Source: Chitinophagales bacterium (GTDB lineage: Bacteria > Bacteroidota > Bacteroidia > Chitinophagales > UBA8649). From it: DNA of 64,000 bases. The stretch lies in assembly GCA_020635995.1 (NCBI GenBank), contig JACJYS010000002.1, positions 364,934-428,933 of the forward strand, read 5' to 3'. Shown piece by piece: positions 58,775 to 64,000 of this stretch. The translations under genes and the position numbers were made by a program. The notes below the pieces were generated by a model that saw only the letters and a list, made by a program, of their open reading frames with translations, ran no database searches and was not told the DNA's origin. How positions within the stretch are numbered: position 1 is the first letter of the stretch; each line of letters starts with the position of its first letter.

Positions 58775-60997
58775 TTAGAATTTCAAAATCTTGAACTCTG
58801 TACGTCTGTTCATTTGATGTTCTGCTTCAGAACACGGAGAAGCATTTGTTGGCTCACATGCACAACCATTCACTAATTGGCTTTCTCCATATCCTTTCCA
58901 AGTCATTCTGCTGGCAGAAATACCTCTTGTAACCATATACTCTACAGCCGCTTTAGCTCTGTTAGTAGATAGCTTTTCGTTATATGCCCAACTTGCTCTA
59001 CAATCTGTATGAGAACCTAATTCTATTTCCATTGTAGGATTGTCTTTCATTATTTTAACTATCTTGTCAAGCTCTATAGCTGCATCAGGTCTAATGAAAT
59101 ACTTATCTAAATCGTAGTAAATATTTTCAATTTTAATACCTACTCCTTTTTGAACGTAATCTAAATACATTTCTCTTGTCATTTCAGAAGGACATTCCAT
59201 ATTGTTAGTATTAAATGCTTCTGTTACAGCAAGGTATTTAAACTCCGGCTTTTCTACATCTTTCATTGCTACTAATTCATACTCTGCATTTGGTTGTATT
59301 CCTATAAACTCAACATATCCTTCGTCATTTGTTTGACCTGAATAATATTTATTGTCAATTTTGCTAAACAATTTAACGTTAGCATTGCTTAATACAATAT
59401 TCGTTTTCTTGTCTTTTACATAAACAACTAAAGAACATGCTTTCTTATCTATTTTTCTTAAAGGAACTTCAATTTCTTTATCTTTATCAAATATTGAAAA
59501 AGGAATTTCTTTAGGGAAATAACCATCTAAAGAGGCATCTAATACGCAAGTAGAGTAAGGAGAAATACTCATTACACTTTTACCTTTAGTATCTGTTAGC
59601 TTTTTACCATTTATACAATCAGGTATGTTAATTAACACATTGCCTAATGGCTCTAAAGTTTGCTCATCATAAGCTAAAACTTTTAGTCTTATACCGCCCG
59701 GTCCATCTGTTCCGTCTTTAGCTTTAAATACATAAATATCATCAGAACCCAAACCACCTGGTCTGTTAGAAGATATAAAACCAAATCCTGCTTGATCGCT
59801 ATAAACATAGTTAAAGTCATCAAATGAAGTGTTGAATGGAGCACCTATATTCTCCGGTGTTGACCATTTACCTTCAGATTTAGTTGTTTTATAAATATCT
59901 AAACCGCCTATTCCATAATGTCCGTCAGAAGCAAAATATAAAGTGTTTTCATCTGCTAAGAAAGGAAATTCTTCATCAGAAGGCGTATTTACTATACTAC
60001 TTAAATTTTCCGGCTCACTCCATTCTCCATTTTCGCCTTTATATATAATGTATAAATCTGTTGCTCCCTGTGCATTATTAAAATTAGGTGCATCACTAGA
60101 AAACACAATGGCATTTCCATCTGGAGATACTGTAGCGTGTGCTACTGAATACTCTTTATTATTGAAGCTAAATGGTTCAGAAACTTTCTTAATTTTTTTA
60201 GATGTTTTTGTTAAATCAACTTCTAACAACTTTAGTTTAACTGTTTTGTCGGATTTTGATTTAGTAGTATTGCTATTAACATAAAAACTTCTAGTTAAAT
60301 ACATAGTTTGGTCATGGAACGTTGCCGGCCCGTCATGAAACATACCATTATACTGATCATTGTTAAATTTTACCGGAGCTGATTGCTCGTCAAAAGAAAC
60401 TACTGAAGAATATAAATCTGTATATTTTTGGTGCGTCCAATTATCTTGGTCGCCATCTGAAATTGGTCTTGTAGAACAAAATACAGCTTCCGAAATATTT
60501 TTAAATGCTATTCCAAAATCTGACTCCGCTGTATTTAATGCTGTTGCATTCTTTAAATCAATATTTGGATTAGGTGTTGATATATCTGTTATATAATCAA
60601 AACCATTGATAATTTCAGAAACATACTCTGCATTTTTAGACGTATTATAATCTCTATATGCCTTCAATGCTTTATCATACTTTTTAGCACTCATTAAAGC
60701 TTGTGCATAATAAAACAGATTTTCTTTATTATCCGGCTCAAGTTCAACTAATCTTCCGTACCAATATTCGCTATCTTTATAATTGGCAATATGTCTGTAT
60801 GAACTTGCCAATCCTTTAATAGCGTTAACATTATTGGGGTCAGAATTTAAAGCTTGCTTGTATTCTTCAATAGCGTTGATAAAGTCAAAATTCTTTTTGT
60901 ATTTATCGCCATCCGATAAGCTTTTTTGTGCTTGCAAACTCATTAATACAAATATATTAATGAATAAGATGCTTAATATTTTGGGGAATTTACTCAT
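58775..60997 (-). CDS. PorE-like T9SS protein (TPR, WD40-like, regulatory domain, OmpA)
   Basis: A 740-residue protein with the domain order of the T9SS component PorE: signal peptide (1-24), TPR helices (about 27-130), a PD40/WD40-like propeller (about 155-425, with VSPDGNAIVFSSD, LYFASDGHYGIGGLDIY and FISSNRPGG), a carboxypeptidase-regulatory-like domain (about 430-610), and an OmpA C-terminal domain (about 630-740) with GSHTDCRASWAYNEKLS and ending NRRTEFKIL. The OmpA domain should bind peptidoglycan and so anchor the machine in the periplasm. It is the third gene after the adhesin and PorP/SprF genes, 21 bases after the latter. Equally, it could be one of the paralogues tied to a particular adhesin. 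Confidence 0.85.
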   Translation of the reverse strand: MSKFPKILSILFINIFVLMSLQAQKSLSDGDKYKKNFDFINAIEEYKQALNSDPNNVNAIKGLASSYRHIANYKDSEYWYGRLVELEPDNKENLFYYAQALMSAKKYDKALKAYRDYNTSKNAEYVSEIINGFDYITDISTPNPNIDLKNATALNTAESDFGIAFKNISEAVFCSTRPISDGDQDNWTHQKYTDLYSSVVSFDEQSAPVKFNNDQYNGMFHDGPATFHDQTMYLTRSFYVNSNTTKSKSDKTVKLKLLEVDLTKTSKKIKKVSEPFSFNNKEYSVAHATVSPDGNAIVFSSDAPNFNNAQGATDLYIIYKGENGEWSEPENLSSIVNTPSDEEFPFLADENTLYFASDGHYGIGGLDIYKTTKSEGKWSTPENIGAPFNTSFDDFNYVYSDQAGFGFISSNRPGGLGSDDIYVFKAKDGTDGPGGIRLKVLAYDEQTLEPLGNVLINIPDCINGKKLTDTKGKSVMSISPYSTCVLDASLDGYFPKEIPFSIFDKDKEIEVPLRKIDKKACSLVVYVKDKKTNIVLSNANVKLFSKIDNKYYSGQTNDEGYVEFIGIQPNAEYELVAMKDVEKPEFKYLAVTEAFNTNNMECPSEMTREMYLDYVQKGVGIKIENIYYDLDKYFIRPDAAIELDKIVKIMKDNPTMEIELGSHTDCRASWAYNEKLSTNRAKAAVEYMVTRGISASRMTWKGYGESQLVNGCACEPTNASPCSEAEHQMNRRTEFKILKF

Positions 60998-61018
60998 TGT
61001 GTTCGTTCCTTTTTAGTT

Positions 61019-62041
61019 TTAGAAATAGTTAATGTAACGTGGTGTAGTAATTCTTTGATTGTCAAATGCATCACGTTTTCTATCAAATTTAAAGTTGATT
61101 AAAAATTCGTGCGATCCATTTTCGTAATCACCTAAGTCAGATAATGTATAATCATAAGCATATCCAATCTCTAAGTTTTTAACTACCATTGCTTTAATCA
61201 TACCTATTACAGCAGATCCTTTTCCTACCTTAACTTCTTTATTGTTTGTGTAGAAATTTCCTCCAAATCTATAGCCTGCACCCAACCACAATCTTTCAAA
61301 TAATAAGAAATTAGCATTAACATCAAAATCAATTGGTGTATGCTTAACAAACTTCATCATAAATGAAGGGTAGAATTTAAACTTACCTCCGTCTAATTTA
61401 CCTACTACTAAACCACCTGTTAAGAAATAATGGCGGTATTCTTGAGCATTATTACTATTGTGATTAACCGTTTGATCATGATATAATCTATTATTTAATA
61501 AGTGAGGCACAGAAAATCCAACATAAAATCTATCTCTTTTATTCCATAAATAAATACCAGCTCCAAAATTGAAGGTATTGATATTTGGGAAAGAGTTTAA
61601 TTGACTACCAACTTGATCCGGATCTAAGAAACGTACGTTATCCACTTGATAAAGCTTATAAGAACCTCTAACCCCTATTGATAATTTCAATTTAGTACCT
61701 AAAGGTATTCTATACGCATAGTTAATTCCAAAATCATAGGTTTTATAAGGTCCTATTATATCATTGTGGAAATTAAATCCTAAGGCATTATTAGAACGCT
61801 TAAATGGCGAATGAATACTAAACGATGTGGACTGAGGTGCTCCCTCAATTCTATCGCCTACATTAAAGAAACGCCATTGTTCCCTATGCAATACTTCAAA
61901 ATGCAAAGCTTCTTTTTTACCTGTATAAGCAGGGTTAAAATACAAGTTGTTAAACATGTAAAACGAATACTGTGCATCTTGTTGGGCTATGCTACTCATA
62001 GCCCAAAAGATTCCTATAATTAATATTACTACTCTTTTCAT
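61019..62041 (-). CDS. PorP/SprF-family outer-membrane protein
   Basis: A 340-residue protein of the PorP/SprF family. The signal peptide (1-19) is followed by the family opening QDAQYSFYMFNNLYFNPAYTG, split here as two short motifs QDAQYSFYMFN and FNPAYTG, and a barrel pattern of alternating strands ending in LINFKFD then INYF. PorP/SprF proteins are outer-membrane barrels of the T9SS; many copies pair with a gene for a large type B-sorted adhesin directly upstream, exactly as here. The gaps of 29 and 21 bases to its neighbours indicate one operon. Confidence 0.93.
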   Translation of the reverse strand: MKRVVILIIGIFWAMSSIAQQDAQYSFYMFNNLYFNPAYTGKKEALHFEVLHREQWRFFNVGDRIEGAPQSTSFSIHSPFKRSNNALGFNFHNDIIGPYKTYDFGINYAYRIPLGTKLKLSIGVRGSYKLYQVDNVRFLDPDQVGSQLNSFPNINTFNFGAGIYLWNKRDRFYVGFSVPHLLNNRLYHDQTVNHNSNNAQEYRHYFLTGGLVVGKLDGGKFKFYPSFMMKFVKHTPIDFDVNANFLLFERLWLGAGYRFGGNFYTNNKEVKVGKGSAVIGMIKAMVVKNLEIGYAYDYTLSDLGDYENGSHEFLINFKFDRKRDAFDNQRITTPRYINYF

Positions 62042-62070
62042 TGTATTCTAGTTTGAGTTTTTAGTTTAAA

Positions 62071-64000
62071 TTATCTATAAATAACTACGTATGATGCCAT
62101 ATTTCTACCCGATCCATTATTCAATTGTAGTATGTAGAAGTATGTTCCATCAGGCAACTGATTTCCTTTAAAAGTTCTACCTACAAAGTTGTTTCTATAT
62201 GGACCTTCGCTATTCCAAACTTCATCACCCCATCTGTTAAACACTTTAAGTGTAGCATTTGGATATAATCTGTCTAAGTCAGGAATTACAAAAGCATCAT
62301 TGGTGCCGTCACCGTTAGGCGTAAATCCTTCCGGTATAAATATGTCTCCGTCAACATATACATATACCCAAGCAGAATCACACAATACTTCGCCATCTGT
62401 TAATGTTTGACAAACTACGTATTGGAAGCTATCTACTCTTGCATATTCATCATCAGAAACATAATTTACTATGCCGTTCTCACTATCTGTTACAGTAACC
62501 GTACCATGAGCAGGATCTGTAATAATTGTAGTGTTAGAACTCACTGCATTCGGATTCAAGTCATCATTATCAAATAAGCTGATGTCAACCGGTGTCTGAG
62601 CTATAGCTGTTGTAGTATCGTTATTAGCATTGATTGGCTCATCTGGAACACCTTCAATATTAAAGCATACTGTAAATGTAGCTGTCAATTCAGGACAAGC
62701 CACGTTGTAAGCTATAACCGTTGCAGTATCTGCACCGCTCATATCTTGATAAGGAGTGAATGTAAACGTTCCTGTAGTATTATCTATTTCTAAAGTAGAA
62801 GGATAATCAAATATAGAAGAACTTACTACCTCGTAGGCAACTTCTCCAGTTAAAACTGCTGCATAATCATCATTTGCTGCCCAATCTGAAGTGTTTCCTG
62901 TAAAGCTTTCGTCTTCTAATAAGTCATAGCATCCATCATCTACTACAGAAGGATAACCATCTACATTAATAGTTATACTATCTATAGATCTACAGATATT
63001 CTCTCCGAATACTGTTGTTGCAACTATATAGTAAGTTGTATTTACTGTCGGACTCACTACTCCGTCCATATTTTCAGAAACTACTACACCTGTAGGAGAA
63101 TTTATTCTCCATGAATAACCCGGTGTGTTTACTGCAGTTACTTCTGCTGTTAATACATAATCTGAATGTAAGCAATTGGTATCTGCATCTGCTAAACCAA
63201 CTATTTCAGCTGATTCATTAACTGTTACCAATACTTCATCTCTTGCTACACAATCTCCAATTACTTCATACCAGTAGAATCTGTATGTACTAGTAGGATT
63301 TACGTAAGGGATTAAACCACTTACTGTTGTTTGTGGATCTGTAGAATCTGCAAAAGCTATATTTCCTGCTCCATTATATACCCAATATCCTGTACCCAAT
63401 GGCGATAATGTAGCATCTAACTGAACACTTCCTCCAAACTGTGGTAAACAGATAGTAGTATCATTACCTGCATTAGTTATATGTGGCTGAGTTACCGTTA
63501 ATACCACAGTATCAGATACTGAACATAATCCGTTTTGGTTAGTCCATACAAAAGTATAGATATTAGACTGACCTGTGCCGCCTTGTGGTTGTAAGTTTAC
63601 AACCGCATTAGGATTATCAAAATCAAGAGAAACTGTAGGTCCTACTAATTGAGTCCAAGCATTTAACTGACCATCTCCTGTTGCTTGCAATTCGTAATCT
63701 TGGAAACCACATATTGTATCATCCGGCCCTGCATAAACATTGTTAGGTAAGCTATCTACGTTGAAGCACACAGATACGGTATCTCCCATTAAACCAGGAA
63801 TAGTATCGTGAACTGCCACTGCATAGAAGCAATTTTCTCCTACATTTAACGAAGCTGGTGTTACAGGGCTTCCTATTCCCACTAAGTTATCATTAGCATC
63901 AAACCAATTAATAGTTGTATATGGCTCTGTTGTACCACTTAATGCCGGTATATCTTCAGTTTCACAAATATCATCTATAGGTGCTAATACCGGATCATCA
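62071..64000 (-). CDS. Giant secreted adhesin, C-terminal part, with type B T9SS sorting domain (5' end off window)
   Basis: Only the last 643 or so codons are in the window; the frame is open to the edge at 64000 (reading DDPVLAPIDDICETEDIP), so the GTG at 63882 is not the true start. The visible part is a string of Ig-like and PKD-like domains with recurring YTFVWTNQNGLCSVSDTV, YRFYWYEVIGDCVARDEV and TATVIAYNV patterns. It ends in the gliding-motility-associated (CHU_C) C-terminal domain: EGFTPNGDGTNDAFVIP, then FNRWGDEVW, and PDGTYFYIL. This is the type B sorting signal, exported by T9SS and often linked to a PorP/SprF partner. Probably surface-attached; a role in adhesion or gliding is inferred. 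Confidence 0.9.
   Translation of the reverse strand, partial: DDPVLAPIDDICETEDIPALSGTTEPYTTINWFDANDNLVGIGSPVTPASLNVGENCFYAVAVHDTIPGLMGDTVSVCFNVDSLPNNVYAGPDDTICGFQDYELQATGDGQLNAWTQLVGPTVSLDFDNPNAVVNLQPQGGTGQSNIYTFVWTNQNGLCSVSDTVVLTVTQPHITNAGNDTTICLPQFGGSVQLDATLSPLGTGYWVYNGAGNIAFADSTDPQTTVSGLIPYVNPTSTYRFYWYEVIGDCVARDEVLVTVNESAEIVGLADADTNCLHSDYVLTAEVTAVNTPGYSWRINSPTGVVVSENMDGVVSPTVNTTYYIVATTVFGENICRSIDSITINVDGYPSVVDDGCYDLLEDESFTGNTSDWAANDDYAAVLTGEVAYEVVSSSIFDYPSTLEIDNTTGTFTFTPYQDMSGADTATVIAYNVACPELTATFTVCFNIEGVPDEPINANNDTTTAIAQTPVDISLFDNDDLNPNAVSSNTTIITDPAHGTVTVTDSENGIVNYVSDDEYARVDSFQYVVCQTLTDGEVLCDSAWVYVYVDGDIFIPEGFTPNGDGTNDAFVIPDLDRLYPNATLKVFNRWGDEVWNSEGPYRNNFVGRTFKGNQLPDGTYFYILQLNNGSGRNMASYVVIYR

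Noticed and set aside
63882..63882. GTG start for the adhesin gene
   Set aside because: The frame remains open and adhesin-like to the window edge at 64000, so the gene is cut by the edge and the GTG is internal.
1..64000. tRNA, rRNA and riboswitch genes
   Set aside because: I looked in the intergenic regions for cloverleaf patterns, CCA-like ends and known leader motifs and saw nothing convincing by eye; a covariance-model search would be decisive.

Overview
The window looks like chromosomal DNA of a member of the Bacteroidota. The sequence is AT-rich. Several secreted proteins end in type IX secretion (T9SS) sorting domains, a PorP/SprF and a PorE-like gene are present, and many genes are preceded by the Bacteroidota -7 promoter box TAnnTTTG. 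Order or genus cannot be decided from the sequence alone. No rRNA, tRNA, CRISPR array, prophage or transposase gene was recognised.

Layout. 0.2-3.4 kb: the edge of a surface polysaccharide region (Gfo/Idh/MocA oxidoreductase, lipoprotein, polyprenyl-phosphate sugar-1-phosphate transferase). 3.6-9.5 kb: ndk, a small lipoprotein, an orphan PAS histidine kinase, a THUMP RNA methyltransferase, a nitroreductase and a quinone-oxidoreductase-like dehydrogenase. 9.6-12.1 kb: a large secreted LamG plus PNGase F-like protein. 12.1-18.6 kb: a minus-strand run secA-deoC-SPOR-M20 peptidase-lpxD-like. 18.7-20.0 kb: purD. 20.1-27.1 kb: an RDD gene divergent from a SpoIIM (fused)-DUF4129-DUF4350-MoxR-DUF58 operon. 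27.1-32.4 kb: a GT-C/TPR membrane protein, a GT-A-like glycosyltransferase and a NodU/CmcH-type carbamoyltransferase. 32.4-33.7 kb: a spondin-domain lipoprotein and a PrsW-type protease. 33.75-35.1 kb: a repeat- and remnant-rich island. 35.1-42.5 kb: YdcF-like protein, RecQ, mannose-1-phosphate guanylyltransferase and the operon ycxB-like-eamA-yicC-gmk. 42.5-49.9 kb: a DUF5686-type outer membrane protein and a 1605-residue M43 metalloprotease built from amplified repeats. 50-52.5 kb: adk-obg-eamA. 52.5-58.5 kb: a tiny unlisted gene, a YCF48-like lipoprotein, a class III aminotransferase, a sulfotransferase, a Fic protein, a lipoprotein and engB. 58.8-64.0 kb: a T9SS operon (giant adhesin, running off the right edge, then porP/sprF, then a porE-like gene).

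How the parts fit. Housekeeping genes (secA, purD, gmk, adk, obg, engB, recQ, ndk) alternate with cell-surface genes. The T9SS parts at the right edge would export the sorting-domain proteins at 9.6 kb and 45-50 kb. The polysaccharide and glycosyltransferase genes probably decorate surface polymers or proteins; that is inference.

The most unusual material is non-coding. Two 128-bp near-identical elements with inverted ends lie 25 kb apart, with a 52-bp half-copy elsewhere. Other hairpin families occur, one pair showing a compensatory stem change. A 41-codon tail of aspartyl-tRNA synthetase is stranded between hairpins, and a neighbouring gene appears to have lost its tail to a one-base deletion in an A-run.
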